Source: Myxococcota bacterium (GTDB lineage: Bacteria; Myxococcota_A; UBA9160; SMWR01). Taken from it: a stretch of 64,000 bases of DNA. The translations under genes and the position numbers were made by a program. This document shows, piece by piece, positions 45,786 through 55,594 of the stretch. The notes below the pieces were generated by a model, which saw nothing but the letters and a program-made list of their open reading frames with translations, was not told the origin of the DNA and made no database searches. Numbering within the stretch: the first letter of the stretch is position 1; each line of letters begins with the position of its first letter. The stretch spans positions 1 through 64,000 of the forward strand of contig JAKVBI010000020.1 of the NCBI GenBank assembly GCA_022447545.1, in the 5' to 3' direction.

Positions 45786-47198
45786 TCACGCGGCGATGGG
45801 GAGTTCCAGGGTGAACTCCGCGCCGCCAGGAGAAGCGGCGCGAACATCGCCTCCATGGGCACGAGCGATCGCACGAGCGATCGACAAACCGAGACCGGTT
45901 CCCGCGGTCCGACTACTACGGTCGGTGGCGAAGCGCTCAAACACTCGCTCGAGACGTTCGGCCGCAATGCCGGGACCCTCGTCGAGGATGACGACTTTGG
46001 CCGTGCCCGTGTCTTGAAAAACCTTGAGTCCAACGCTCCCGCTGGTGGGTGTGTGCTTGAACGCATTGTCGAGCAGGTTCAAGAAAACCTGCCTCAACTT
46101 TTCCGAGTCTCCAACGACGAACACGGGCTCGATCTCCGCGACGAGTCGTATGCCCTGATCATTGGCCATCAAGCTCAAGTGATCCACGAGGTCACGGGCG
46201 AGGTCTCCCAGGTTGACACGATCTCGCAGCGTTGACTCGGGGTTTGCTTCCAGTTTCTCCAACAAGAGTAGTTGGCTTACGAGCCGAGCAAGCCGCTCGA
46301 TTTCACTCAGGACGACTGACAAGCTCTGTTGCGAAGAAGCATCGACACGTTCCATCAGCAATTCTACGTGCCCACGGATCGTGGCAAGTGGTGTACGTAG
46401 TTCGTGCGCAGCATCCGCTGTAAATTGTCGCATTCGCAAAACATCTTCTCGAACTCGCACGAGTAATGCATTCAGGACTCTGGCCAGGTCATCAATTTCA
46501 TCCCCTGATCCTGTTCTTGGCAGTGTTCCCTCAGAGAGTGTGCGAAGACGCTGGGCTTCATCGACTAGCCGACGAACTGGGGAAAGGGCTCGAGTGGCGA
46601 TCAGATAAGTCCCCAAGGCAGCCAACAACGGGATCCCTGTGAGGAACGCGAGGATTTGAGCGCGAATTGCCGCGTAGGTCTCTAAAAACGGCGTCAGTCC
46701 GCGTGCCAATTGAAGTCGATAGGGGCCCAGATTGACCGTTGCGATGCGCAGTCGCTCGGTATCACGTCCAGGTCTGGGGTCGGATTCCTCGCGAAAACTG
46801 ACGCTCTCCACTTTTGCTTGGAGGTTTTTCGTTGGAAAATTCTGATCCTCGAGACTGGCACTGCGAGCCAGGATTTGGCCGCCTTCTCGTTGAATTTCGT
46901 AAAGGAATTGCGTCGTATGACTGCTGCGATCAGTTTCGGAATCCAGATAGTCACGAATCTCGAACGCAAGGTCGCTCCATGCAGGGAGAGATGTTTTCTG
47001 CTCCCCCGTCAAATCCATAAGGCTTGCATCCGCAAGTTCGGAGGCCAATTCGTCGAGTTTCTCGGTCAGATCGTCATCAGCCAGGCGATAAAGGGCACGC
47101 TCCATTCCACCCAGAACCAGGCTGCTTTCCAGTCCCGCCAGCGTGAGGAAAACGGCGAAAGCCCAGAGGGTGATCTGCCAGCGAATCGGTCCTCTCAT
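45786..47198 (-). CDS. Sensor histidine kinase
   Basis: A 470-residue membrane kinase. Two membrane segments flank a periplasmic sensor region (about 30-170), then HAMP-like linker (about 195-250), the H-box FTADAAHELRTPLA with phospho-acceptor His265, and the ATPase with the N-box NLLDNAFKHT, DEGPGI, and GTGLGLSI. No sensor domain is identifiable. It overlaps the response-regulator gene upstream by 4 bases, so they form a pair. The downstream glgA block begins 230 bases later on the same strand. Confidence 0.95.
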   Translation of the reverse strand: MRGPIRWQITLWAFAVFLTLAGLESSLVLGGMERALYRLADDDLTEKLDELASELADASLMDLTGEQKTSLPAWSDLAFEIRDYLDSETDRSSHTTQFLYEIQREGGQILARSASLEDQNFPTKNLQAKVESVSFREESDPRPGRDTERLRIATVNLGPYRLQLARGLTPFLETYAAIRAQILAFLTGIPLLAALGTYLIATRALSPVRRLVDEAQRLRTLSEGTLPRTGSGDEIDDLARVLNALLVRVREDVLRMRQFTADAAHELRTPLATIRGHVELLMERVDASSQQSLSVVLSEIERLARLVSQLLLLEKLEANPESTLRDRVNLGDLARDLVDHLSLMANDQGIRLVAEIEPVFVVGDSEKLRQVFLNLLDNAFKHTPTSGSVGLKVFQDTGTAKVVILDEGPGIAAERLERVFERFATDRSSRTAGTGLGLSIARAIARAHGGDVRAASPGGAEFTLELPIAA

Positions 47199-47866
47199 GA
47201 GGGGCGCTGAAGCACGTATCCGACACCGCGACGCGTTTGAATCAACTTCTCTTCGAAGGGGTCGTCGATCTTGCGTCTCAAGTATCGAATATAAACATCA
47301 ATTACATTCGATAGCGTATCGAAATTGATGTCCCAGACATGTTCGGAAATCATCGTTCGAGTCACGACCTCGCCTTCATGCCGAGCCATGTATTCGAGGA
47401 GTGAAAATTCTTTAGAGGTAAGATCGATGCAACAGCCTGCACGCTCGACCTTTCGTGAGACCAAATCGATCTGCAAGTCGCCGACCGCGATGACGCTGGT
47501 CATTGCCGTGCCGCGGCGCAACAGCGCGCGAATTCTGGCCAGAAGCTCTGCAAATGCGAAGGGTTTGACGAGGTAGTCATCGGCGCCGCAATTGAGACCA
47601 CGAACTCGGTCATCGACGCTATCTCGTGCTGTCAGAATCAAAACCGGGGTGTCACAACCTTTGGAGCGCAACTGCCGTAGTACGTCCAGACCGTCCAGGC
47701 CAGGTAGGGTGAGGTCGAGGATGATTGCATCGTGCGGTTCCACCTGGGCGAGGCTCAGTGCCTCGTCTCCCTCGGAAGCTTCGTCAACGGCGATACCGGC
47801 TTCCACGAAGCCACGGCGCAGAAAACTTCGAACACGACTCTCGTCCTCGACGATAAGAATTCGCAC
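47195..47866 (-). CDS. OmpR-family response regulator
   Basis: A 223-residue regulator with a receiver domain (phospho-acceptor Asp51 in LDLTLPGLDG, switch Thr and Lys in LILTARDS and LVKPFA) and a C-terminal winged-helix DNA-binding domain (about 125-220, with ISEHVWDINFDTLSNVIDVYIRYLRRKI). It is activated by the adjacent histidine kinase. The likely target is the adjacent glgA/exporter block, which is an inference from position only. Confidence 0.95.
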   Translation of the reverse strand: MRILIVEDESRVRSFLRRGFVEAGIAVDEASEGDEALSLAQVEPHDAIILDLTLPGLDGLDVLRQLRSKGCDTPVLILTARDSVDDRVRGLNCGADDYLVKPFAFAELLARIRALLRRGTAMTSVIAVGDLQIDLVSRKVERAGCCIDLTSKEFSLLEYMARHEGEVVTRTMISEHVWDINFDTLSNVIDVYIRYLRRKIDDPFEEKLIQTRRGVGYVLQRPS

Positions 47867-48314
47867 CTAAAACCTTCCAATCGAGAAGATCGACATCTTT
47901 TCCCCGGAGAGAGCGCTACGACGGCCCCATCTTTTTCGTCCTGATGGGAGGAGGTCGTTTCCAAGCCTTTGTCCGATCGAATGCGGTCTTACTGCCACAC
48001 GGCGACCGAAAGAATGAGATCTCTCTCATCACTCGGATATCCGTCGTCGGTGCTTGAATCGGTCGAATGGAGGAAGGGATTGCCAGGTTCTCGTTGGTTC
48101 CATTTCGAGAATTTTCGAAGGTGGGAATGAACATTCCACAGGAGAACAAATTTTAAAGTGTGATTCGAACGCTAGGAGCGATTCCCGGGGGTTGGCCCAT
48201 GGGACGTTTTTGTTCACTGTCAGGGGTGTGTGTGCAGGCCCTAGGGGGATGCGGCGTTTGGTGGGAATGGGATGCCAACTCGCGAGCTCGAAACTCCAGC
48301 GATTCCCGAAGGCC
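47867..48314. other. Gene-free region upstream of the two-component genes
   Basis: About 450 bases between the GTPase stop and the response-regulator start. An inverted repeat ATGAGA / TCTCAT with a 4-base loop lies at 48014-48029, and TTCGA / TCGAA arms lie near 48105-48120. These are possible operators for the two-component promoter, without further support. No gene was supported. Confidence 0.4.
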
Positions 48315-49787
48315 TCAGGGCTCCTGGTTCGGGCGCGGGGCAGTTTCAGCCAGGAACTTTTGGGTTCCGGGGTAGAGATCGATGAGTACCTGGCAGGTAA
48401 CACTCTTGAGTATAGGGACCAACCGGCCGACTGATGCTTGGCGTACCTCCTGCATCCGGCCGGCTTGTGCAATGGCCCATACGTCTCGGTACTCGTTGCG
48501 CCTGGCCTCGAATGCATCGTTGACGCGATCGTGCCAGAACTTCGGGACGGCTCTGTCCTCATACTCACCGCTGCCTCGACCGAAGTGGGCGATGGCTAAA
48601 TATCTCAGTGCTGCGTCGCGGAGAGTGCGGTCGAGAAACTCTTCAGACCAGACGATACGCGGGTTGGTTCGATCTCCGATGCGCCGATAGCCCCAGGCTA
48701 GCCCTCCCAGGCCCATGGCTCCCAGAGCTGCCCCAATGACTGCGCCGCTTCCGAAAGAGAGCCCACCCACGGCGAAATCGGCGACGACCCCTCCGGCTGC
48801 CCCACCGGCTGCGCTGCCCAGCAAACCGGCTCGCCAGGGAGGTGGTTTTTCGTTAGGAGCGGTGACGTCTTCGAGGCTCGCTTCGAATGACCTCGTATCT
48901 TCCCCGTCCAGTCCATTGAGGCGAATAAGATCCGTGGTTGCAGCGCGTAGATCTCGGGTGTATCTCGCGGCCAATCGCTTGCTCGCGCGTTTGACATCCA
49001 GAGGTGAGAATCGGGTGGGTTCCGAGGCCTCGTGGTCAGAAGCTGTGGTGGCGATCAGTTCGGAGAGCCGTTTCATGGATCCATGAAACACAGCGAGGTT
49101 GTTTTCGCGCCAATCGTCAATCAGCCTCGCCATGGGCTTTCGTCGGGTCTCGGGCAGAATCTCTTGGATCCGTTCCAGAAGAACTCCCTCCTGCACCCAG
49201 CAGCGTGAAAAAGCGTCGAGTGACAAGACATCGCGGACGATGGAGTGGGAAGCGAAGAAAGTTCTCCAGCGCGCTTCTTCGATCTGAGTTCCCGATGTGT
49301 CTTGGGGCGCTCCCGTGTAGTTGAGGACGGCGATGACCGGTTTTTGGACCCATTCGAGAATCAAGAGCTCGGCTTCGAGGTAGCCTGCCATCTCTGGGTC
49401 CTCGGAGGCGTTCACCAGATATAGGATCGCGTCGGATCGTTCGCGCATGTTCAAAACGGCTTGTTGACCGCACCAGAGGGGTCGGTCGGCCAAGCGATCC
49501 CAAGTCTGGGAGAGGATCCAGCCGAGTGGATTGTCTCGGCCTTCGAGCCTTTTCTGCAGACGCACGGAATCGCCGAACCCCGGGGTGTCCCACAAGAGTA
49601 CTCCTGCATCTCCGCCGGGTTCGAGCAGTGTGTAGGGTTCCGAAGTTTCGGTCACATGGGCCTGGTCGAGCACTTCACCTACGTCGCGTCGCAGAAGGGT
49701 GCGTGCGAGTGTGGTCTTGCCAGAGTTCGTGTGGGAGACGAGTGACAACGAGATGGGAGATGCGGCTGTGGAGGGCTCGGAACTCAC
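48315..49787 (-). CDS. GTPase with DUF3482 domain
   Basis: A 490-residue protein. The N-terminal GTPase has a P-loop SHTNSGKTT (18-26), the G3 motif DTPGF and a candidate G4 in LNYTG. The C-terminal part (about 255-480) is DUF3482, with one glycine-rich hydrophobic stretch (GSAAGGAAGGVVADFAVGGL) that could insert in membrane. In other bacteria this protein is encoded next to a DUF2868 membrane protein, as here; the pair's function is not known. The start overlaps the DUF2868 gene by 4 bases. Confidence 0.85.
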   Translation of the reverse strand: MSSEPSTAASPISLSLVSHTNSGKTTLARTLLRRDVGEVLDQAHVTETSEPYTLLEPGGDAGVLLWDTPGFGDSVRLQKRLEGRDNPLGWILSQTWDRLADRPLWCGQQAVLNMRERSDAILYLVNASEDPEMAGYLEAELLILEWVQKPVIAVLNYTGAPQDTSGTQIEEARWRTFFASHSIVRDVLSLDAFSRCWVQEGVLLERIQEILPETRRKPMARLIDDWRENNLAVFHGSMKRLSELIATTASDHEASEPTRFSPLDVKRASKRLAARYTRDLRAATTDLIRLNGLDGEDTRSFEASLEDVTAPNEKPPPWRAGLLGSAAGGAAGGVVADFAVGGLSFGSGAVIGAALGAMGLGGLAWGYRRIGDRTNPRIVWSEEFLDRTLRDAALRYLAIAHFGRGSGEYEDRAVPKFWHDRVNDAFEARRNEYRDVWAIAQAGRMQEVRQASVGRLVPILKSVTCQVLIDLYPGTQKFLAETAPRPNQEP

Positions 49788-51319
49788 GAGCCCTCTCCAT
49801 GCGCTTTATGCACCTCGGATGCGCCAGGGCTGGCTGAGGGCCAGATCTGCTCGGAGGCATCTAGGAGTAGAGTCTCGATGGTTTCGTCGGTGGATAGAAT
49901 GCATGCTGTGAGATTGCATGAATGCACGACGCGCTCCCAGGCTCGCTGGCGCTGGATCGATCGCGGGCCTTCATCTCGGCCTTGCAGACGCCGTGCGTGG
50001 GGTTCCTCGTCGAGGATCACCAGGATGCGGTGATGTCGCTCATTTTCGCGGACCCATTCTTTGATTTCTTCGAGGAGCGCACCATGCACCTCCTGCTCTG
50101 GAGACTGGGCGAGGTTGAACACGATCATCCGGCAGTGTTTTCCGGTGGGTGGCAGCGCGGGGGTAGGCAGGTTGAGTCCGTAGGGGAGGGGCTCACAAAA
50201 GACAAGATGCGTGTGATTTCCGAACAGTTCGAGCATGACCTCGCGCAAGAGTTCCTGAGATCGATTCGACGGTTGGTAGCTGTAGGGCAGGACTTCGACA
50301 CTGCCGCCCTGACCACGATCTGGCGCGAGTAGATGGAGCGCGTAGGGAGAATCGCAGTCGAAGCTGAGCGATTCCAACTCGCGACGTTCCCGGGCCGCAC
50401 AGATTGTGGCCATTGCGGCACGCGGGACCACCACCAACCCAACTGTTGTCGCGGACCAGAGGTGAATCCAGACGGCTGCCTCGCCATCCCCAGGTGACTG
50501 GAGGGCCGCGATCTCCGAAGCGGATGGAATCGTGAGGCCCAGGATTGCAGACGCCGGAGCGAGGAGGAATGAAAGGAGAGCATGCACGTCGGAAGGGTCG
50601 AGGAACGTGCTCTCCCACGTCGCTCGATATTCGAAAGCGAAGCCAGCGAGGTACATGCTGAGGGTGGCTCCCACCGCCATGGCGGCCGCGGAGGTATGGA
50701 GGTTGCGCCCCACGCGGGCCGCGAGGAGCGGCCCGGTTTGCTCGCGCCAGAGTGTGAAGAAGCGTTTCAGAGATTCGTTCCGCCAGCTGCTCGGGTCGGG
50801 CGTGCGAGCGTCCGTCCGGACGCTCAACCCACGGGCAGTGGGTTGGGCGAGTCGCTCGGCGAGGCTCGAGAGGGTTGTCGGAGCACGAAATGCCGTGTTC
50901 GAGAATCGACGAACCAGTAGTGCCCCATAGGCACCGAGGTTCCAGGCCCATAGGGCCAGGAGCGGAAACGAGAGCAGATGGATCCGCCGCAGCGATCCAA
51001 GAGAGTCCAGGCCGATGCCGAGTAGCAGGGCAACACCGACGAGGAGCGGGGCGGGGACCGCCAGCCGAGCGACCCAACACGCACGCCGAAATACAGGATG
51101 TGTGATCGCGAGTCGCCTCGCGAGGAGCGTGGCGCGTCGGGCCATCCAATTCTGAGCATTCTGCGTGGCCCGACCTCTTCCGAGGCCTGTGGGTGACCCA
51201 GCGGAAGTGGCCTCGCGCGAAGCGTTTCGGCGTTCACGGAAACCCAGATGCAGACCCTCCGGGTCGCTCTGCTCACATGCCTGGACCAGCAGGATTCGGG
51301 AGAGATCCTCTTCACGCAT
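49784..51319 (-). CDS. DUF2868 family membrane protein
   Basis: About 511 residues from ATG 51319 (AGGAG upstream, though 13 bases away); the frame is open further but that extension is Arg/Ser-rich and unlike the family. Several hydrophobic segments fall at about 80-130, 195-230 and 270-305. The cytoplasmic C-terminus is soluble and polar. The partnership with a DUF3482 GTPase is the usual gene order for the family. Confidence 0.82.
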   Translation of the reverse strand: MREEDLSRILLVQACEQSDPEGLHLGFRERRNASREATSAGSPTGLGRGRATQNAQNWMARRATLLARRLAITHPVFRRACWVARLAVPAPLLVGVALLLGIGLDSLGSLRRIHLLSFPLLALWAWNLGAYGALLVRRFSNTAFRAPTTLSSLAERLAQPTARGLSVRTDARTPDPSSWRNESLKRFFTLWREQTGPLLAARVGRNLHTSAAAMAVGATLSMYLAGFAFEYRATWESTFLDPSDVHALLSFLLAPASAILGLTIPSASEIAALQSPGDGEAAVWIHLWSATTVGLVVVPRAAMATICAARERRELESLSFDCDSPYALHLLAPDRGQGGSVEVLPYSYQPSNRSQELLREVMLELFGNHTHLVFCEPLPYGLNLPTPALPPTGKHCRMIVFNLAQSPEQEVHGALLEEIKEWVRENERHHRILVILDEEPHARRLQGRDEGPRSIQRQRAWERVVHSCNLTACILSTDETIETLLLDASEQIWPSASPGASEVHKAHGEGS

Positions 51320-51507
51320 CGATGCTCGGCATCTCCTGAAACAGCTACCTCTCCACCAGGCTCTGTACGAAGATAGGGCGATCGAGGGGGTCGGCACGCG
51401 CCCCTCGTCGGAGACCTGAGAGGTTGGAAAGGGTAGGGGGCCGTAGAACGGGGAGCCCTTGGCCGGCTTGGTCTTTCAGTGCGGCTCGGTGTAGTTTATT
51501 CACCACG

Positions 51508-52275
51508 ATGGATTCTGCGAAATTATCAACGGTGGGTCGAGAGAAACGCCGATCGAGGCCGAGAACGCCGAAATTGCCCAGCGCGGTCCTCGAATCACGT
51601 GAGGTGGGGCACTCGGTGCTTGCCCTGAGAGTCAGTCGGCCCGAGGGTTTCGAATTTTCTCCCGGTCAGCGGGTGAAACTGAACTTCGGGGGCCTCAAGC
51701 GTCCCTACAATATTTCGTCGACTCCGTCGGACGCGTTTTTGGAGTTCTGTGTTGAACGGGTGAAGGATGGGTCGATGTCCCCGCGTCTGTTCGAGTTGAA
51801 GACGGGGGACCCGCTGCTGGTCAAGGCGCGTGCCAAGGGCAAGCTGACCCTCTGCCCCACTGCCACCGAGCACCTCATGGTGGCCAGTGTGACTGGAATT
51901 GCGCCGTTCCGAAGCATGGTTCGACATGCCCTCGAGGATCCGAGGGCCGGCGCCACGCCCCATTTCACCCTGCTCCACGGTGGAGCCAATGCAGAGGAAC
52001 TCGTCTACGCCGAGGAACTGACAGCGCTTGCCCGAGCCCAACCCGACCGCTTCACCTACATCCCAAGGGTGAGCCCCCCCGGTGAGCTTTCGGAGGTTGG
52101 GTGCGAGGCGGCCACCGGCCGCGTGAGCACAGCTGCTCTTCCTTTCATAGAACGGCTCGATCCGACGAAGACCCAGGTCTATGCCTGTGGTCATCCGGCA
52201 ATGATCGACGAGGTTCGCGTGGCGGTTTGCCGTCGCGGTTTTTCCTTTGCGAGCGAGGCCTTCTGGAAGCTTTGA
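51508..52275 (+). CDS. FAD-binding ferredoxin/NAD(P)H reductase-like protein
   Basis: About 255 residues from ATG 51508. The FAD-binding barrel has the RPYNIS motif (about 65-70) and FSPGQRVKL; the NAD(P)-binding half has VTGIAPFRSM and YACGHPAMIDEV, with an aromatic-containing C-terminus (FWKL). This is the ferredoxin-NADP reductase superfamily. There is no ferredoxin, P450 or oxygenase gene nearby to identify its partner, and it diverges from the DUF2868 gene. Confidence 0.85.
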   Translation: MDSAKLSTVGREKRRSRPRTPKLPSAVLESREVGHSVLALRVSRPEGFEFSPGQRVKLNFGGLKRPYNISSTPSDAFLEFCVERVKDGSMSPRLFELKTGDPLLVKARAKGKLTLCPTATEHLMVASVTGIAPFRSMVRHALEDPRAGATPHFTLLHGGANAEELVYAEELTALARAQPDRFTYIPRVSPPGELSEVGCEAATGRVSTAALPFIERLDPTKTQVYACGHPAMIDEVRVAVCRRGFSFASEAFWKL

Positions 52276-52497
52276 GTGGAGGCCCCCGTCTGGAAACGAC
52301 TTCGAGACGAAGGCCTTCCTTGACGTAGTTCGGGCTCATCGTCTGTTTCCACATCCACATGATCAGCCCGACTCAAGCGGTATCCTCCCCGTTCTGAACG
52401 AAGGGGGGAACGTTGCGAGCCGCGTGTCCGCATCGAGCCGGGGCCGGGCCCTTCTGTACGTGATGCGACGCGAACACCCGATGGAGAAAGCAGTCCT

Positions 52498-53898
52498 ATG
52501 ACGGAAGTGTCTTCGACCCCACTGGGAGAGTCCGGCGGCCTGCCCGAAGCCGTCCTTGTCTGGCTGGAGTCGAGCCTCGGCGGAAAAGTCGTCCACAAGG
52601 AGCGGTTCGTCTCCCGACGCGAGGGGTGGCTCATCGATGTCGAATGTGCGGATGGCAGCCGACGGGAGGGCTTCCTACGTCTGGAGAGGTTCCTGAACGG
52701 AAGGCTGAAACAGCCGGCCTGCCAGGTTCTCACCGAGACTGCAGTGATCGCGTCTCTCCATGCAAGGGGCTTTCCCGTGCCGGCCGTGTACGCGCACAGC
52801 GAACATCTCCAGGCGACGCTGTATGAACGCGTGTCCGGTCGCGATGACATCCACGAATTGGACGATGCCAACCAACAAAACGAGATCGCACACGATTTCA
52901 TGCGCCATCTCGCCAGGCTGCATGACATTCCGGTCCAGGAACTCGGTCTGTCCGAGCTGTCTTCGCCGAGCTCCCCCGAGGAGTACGCTCTGGCGGGCAT
53001 CGAAGAACTCGAGCGGAGCTATTTCGCGTCCCTCGACGTTCCAGACCCGCTTGCGCTGCTCACGTTCCAGTGGTTGCGTCGCAACATCCCCGCGCCGCCC
53101 GAAAAGCCAGTGTTGGTGCAGGGTGATACGGGGCCCGGAAACTTCGTCTATGTCGAAGAGCGGGTGAGTTCGATCCTCGACTGGGAGTGCGCCCATCTCG
53201 GCGACCCGATGGAAGACCTCGGACATCTCTTCTCCCGTGCCTTCTTTCATCCCTGGGGCGAGATGTCCCAGTTGCTCGAGACCTACGCCGCCACGGCCAG
53301 CCAGCGGATCGAAAAATCGAAGCTCCACTTCTATCGGGTCGCGAGCTTCGCGAAGGCTGCCCTCGGTTCGACGGTCGCCGTGAACCACTTCCACGTGGCT
53401 GGCCCACTTCCGATGATGATCTTCTTCAGCGTTGCAGGAGAGAGAGGTTTGGCACAATCCGTCGCCGATGCGCTTGGGGTTCACGTGGAGGAGGCCAGTT
53501 TGCCTGAACCCGACCTGGGCCTTCCCCGTTCCCTCACGCTGCCTATGGAAGAGTTCAGCGACCATGTCGTCGACCACGAACTGGCGCCCGAGTTGCCTTC
53601 CCCGTATCTGCAAGCGCGGGCAATCCAGCTGCGCCAAATCGGCCGGTATCAGGCTCGGAGAGAGCAGCATCTTTCTGCCTTGGCCGCTCGAGAGCTGGAG
53701 GAGCTGCAGGCGCTGTCTTCGAAGCGGGTAAGCACGATCAAAGAAGGGATCGCCGAACTCAACACACAGATTGAGGCTTGGAACGAAGATCGCGTTGGCG
53801 ACATCGCGCGCTATCTGACACGTCGGGCGCAGCGGGCCGAGGCCCTCGCTCTTCCATTGGCTGGACGCTATGCGAACCTGCACTTGTCATCGATCTGA
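52498..53898 (+). CDS. Phosphotransferase family protein (APH fold)
   Basis: A 466-residue phosphotransferase. The catalytic loop is QGDTGPGN, keeping the catalytic Asp and the Asn (His to Gln in the first position is common in this branch), followed by LDWE for metal binding. The N-terminal RFVSRREGWLIDVECADGSRREGFLRLER is the nucleotide-binding half. Members often sit next to acyl-CoA dehydrogenase or SDR genes, and an SDR follows here. The C-terminus (about 380-466) is a helical extension. The substrate is unknown. It is unrelated by detail to the tandem trio at 38.8-42 kb. Confidence 0.85.
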   Translation: MTEVSSTPLGESGGLPEAVLVWLESSLGGKVVHKERFVSRREGWLIDVECADGSRREGFLRLERFLNGRLKQPACQVLTETAVIASLHARGFPVPAVYAHSEHLQATLYERVSGRDDIHELDDANQQNEIAHDFMRHLARLHDIPVQELGLSELSSPSSPEEYALAGIEELERSYFASLDVPDPLALLTFQWLRRNIPAPPEKPVLVQGDTGPGNFVYVEERVSSILDWECAHLGDPMEDLGHLFSRAFFHPWGEMSQLLETYAATASQRIEKSKLHFYRVASFAKAALGSTVAVNHFHVAGPLPMMIFFSVAGERGLAQSVADALGVHVEEASLPEPDLGLPRSLTLPMEEFSDHVVDHELAPELPSPYLQARAIQLRQIGRYQARREQHLSALAARELEELQALSSKRVSTIKEGIAELNTQIEAWNEDRVGDIARYLTRRAQRAEALALPLAGRYANLHLSSI

Positions 53899-53948
53899 AG
53901 GTGGCTCATCGCCCACGTCGTACGAGCGCCCATCAGTCCGATCACGAG

Positions 53949-54731
53949 TTAGAGCGTATTGAAACCGGGGATGAAGCAGCCTGCTGTCGCGCCGCCATCG
54001 ACGGGAAGGTCGATCCCGGTGCAGTGCAAACTTGCGTCGCTGGCTAGAAATACGATCGCGTCGACGATGCTGTCTACCGGCACCGAGCCGGGAATGCCCC
54101 GGTTCTCCCCGTAGGCGATCGTCTCCTCCAGGAATCCCATGACCTTACCCATCCAGGGTTCGTACATCTCGGGGTTGCCTCCCGCCGGGCAGACCGAGTT
54201 GACCCGAATTCCGTCGCGTCCGATTTCGAGGGCGGCGGCCTTCGAGAGTCCGCGCAGCCCGAACTTCGAAGCGCAGTACGCCGTGAGGCCGTTCATGGCG
54301 GCCAATGAATCGATCGATCCCACGTTGACGATCGATCCCGAACCCTGCTCCCGCATGGTGGGAACGACGGCTCGAATTCCCAGGAAGGGGCCCAGCGTGT
54401 TCACCTCGAGCAGTTTCCGAAATTGCTCCTCCGAGGTGTTTTCGATTGGACCCTGGTGTAGGACCGCGGCGTTGTTGACCAGAACGTCGATTCGGCCATG
54501 CTCGTCGCGGGCTGCCGCAACGAGGTCGGCCCATTGGCCAGAGTGAGTCACATCGCAGCGGCAATAGGACGCTGCTTCGCCCAACCTATCGGCGGTTGCT
54601 TGGCCCATTTCATCCCGTACGTCTCCGAGGATCACACGAGCGCCCAGTTGGCAGAATCGCTCAGCGACTGCAGCACCTGTTCCGCGCGCGGCGCCGGTCA
54701 CGATCGCCACCTTTCCCTCTAGACTCATCAC
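53949..54731 (-). CDS. Short-chain dehydrogenase/reductase
   Basis: A 260-residue classical SDR. The cofactor motif TGAARGTG is at about 12-19, NNAAV follows at about 87-91, and the catalytic Ser, Tyr and Lys are in VGSIDS and YCASK. It resembles 3-alpha(20-beta)-hydroxysteroid or other alcohol dehydrogenases, but the substrate cannot be assigned. It converges with the phosphotransferase gene. Confidence 0.9.
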   Translation of the reverse strand: MMSLEGKVAIVTGAARGTGAAVAERFCQLGARVILGDVRDEMGQATADRLGEAASYCRCDVTHSGQWADLVAAARDEHGRIDVLVNNAAVLHQGPIENTSEEQFRKLLEVNTLGPFLGIRAVVPTMREQGSGSIVNVGSIDSLAAMNGLTAYCASKFGLRGLSKAAALEIGRDGIRVNSVCPAGGNPEMYEPWMGKVMGFLEETIAYGENRGIPGSVPVDSIVDAIVFLASDASLHCTGIDLPVDGGATAGCFIPGFNTL

Positions 54732-54868
54732 GGATGGATCCTCCAGTCATTGCTCGGGCGGGTGCAAGCTCGCATCGCCCACCAGATCTTCGCACGGCGT
54801 CGGGACTCCGCACAACGAGCAACTGATTCCATGTGCCCTCGAGGCGGGGAGGAGATGGCAACGTGCGA

Positions 54869-55471
54869 TCAGGCGTCCGGTGGGCGGGGGTCGATCCGGT
54901 ACAAGCGATCCCCTGGTTCCGAACGTTGGGACCGACCGGTGAGTTGCTCACCGACTTCGACCACAGCTGCATGGGCGGCGGTTTCCATAGCCGCCTGTCC
55001 GCCCTGCGATCCAGAGTACTTGTGGTCTCGTCCGGCCTTCGCGATTTCGTATTCGGATGTTCCATGGAGCACGTGAACCAGATGGCCGAGGGCGCGACGT
55101 CCGTCGATGCGGACCACCACGCGGCTGTCTTTCTGGATTTGCTGGGGCCAGCGAGTCAGCCGTCCTCCCACACAGTCGAGGTCACACGCGACGTAAGGGA
55201 CACCCTCGTGGACGCTGAACCAGAGAATACGCGAACTTCCGGCACCGACGATTTCCAATTCCAGTTCGTGCAGTTGATCAAGCTCCGTCCAGTCGATGCC
55301 ATCGAGGGAGACCCACTCACCCGATCGGAGGGGGCCTCCGCCAAAGACGAAGACGGGCCCGTCTGCCTTCGACAAGAGAAACTCGCCAGTCGCTAAAGCG
55401 ATGAAGAACGCCAATGCCATGATCGCGACAGTGCGGAGCCGATTTTTTTTCTGCCCCTCTGCCATGGCCAC
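54869..55471 (-). CDS. Hypothetical exported or membrane-anchored protein
   Basis: A 200-residue protein with an N-terminal hydrophobic segment (about 14-33, VAIMALAFFIALATGEFLL) and a predicted periplasmic domain rich in beta structure (FVFGGGPLRSGEWVSL, LELEIVGAGSSRILWFSV, CDLDCVG). I recognise no family. The same strand as the SDR downstream by about 140 bases, but no firm operon link. Probably a real gene given the signal anchor and composition. Confidence 0.55.
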   Translation of the reverse strand: MAMAEGQKKNRLRTVAIMALAFFIALATGEFLLSKADGPVFVFGGGPLRSGEWVSLDGIDWTELDQLHELELEIVGAGSSRILWFSVHEGVPYVACDLDCVGGRLTRWPQQIQKDSRVVVRIDGRRALGHLVHVLHGTSEYEIAKAGRDHKYSGSQGGQAAMETAAHAAVVEVGEQLTGRSQRSEPGDRLYRIDPRPPDA

Positions 55472-55594
55472 CCTCCGGACGCTGACCGATCTCTTCCCTC
55501 AAGGGGAATAAGGCTTCAAGTCTTCAAAAAGCTCGTCACCGATCGAACTGAAACCCTCGGTCGGTTTTTTTTAAGACTCACGCGAGTTCGGAAA

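Noticed and set aside
52675-53883. A 402-codon minus-strand frame opposite the phosphotransferase gene
   Set aside because: Shadow of the plus-strand gene; the plus-strand frame has the catalytic QGDxxxxN loop and the minus-strand frame no recognisable domain.
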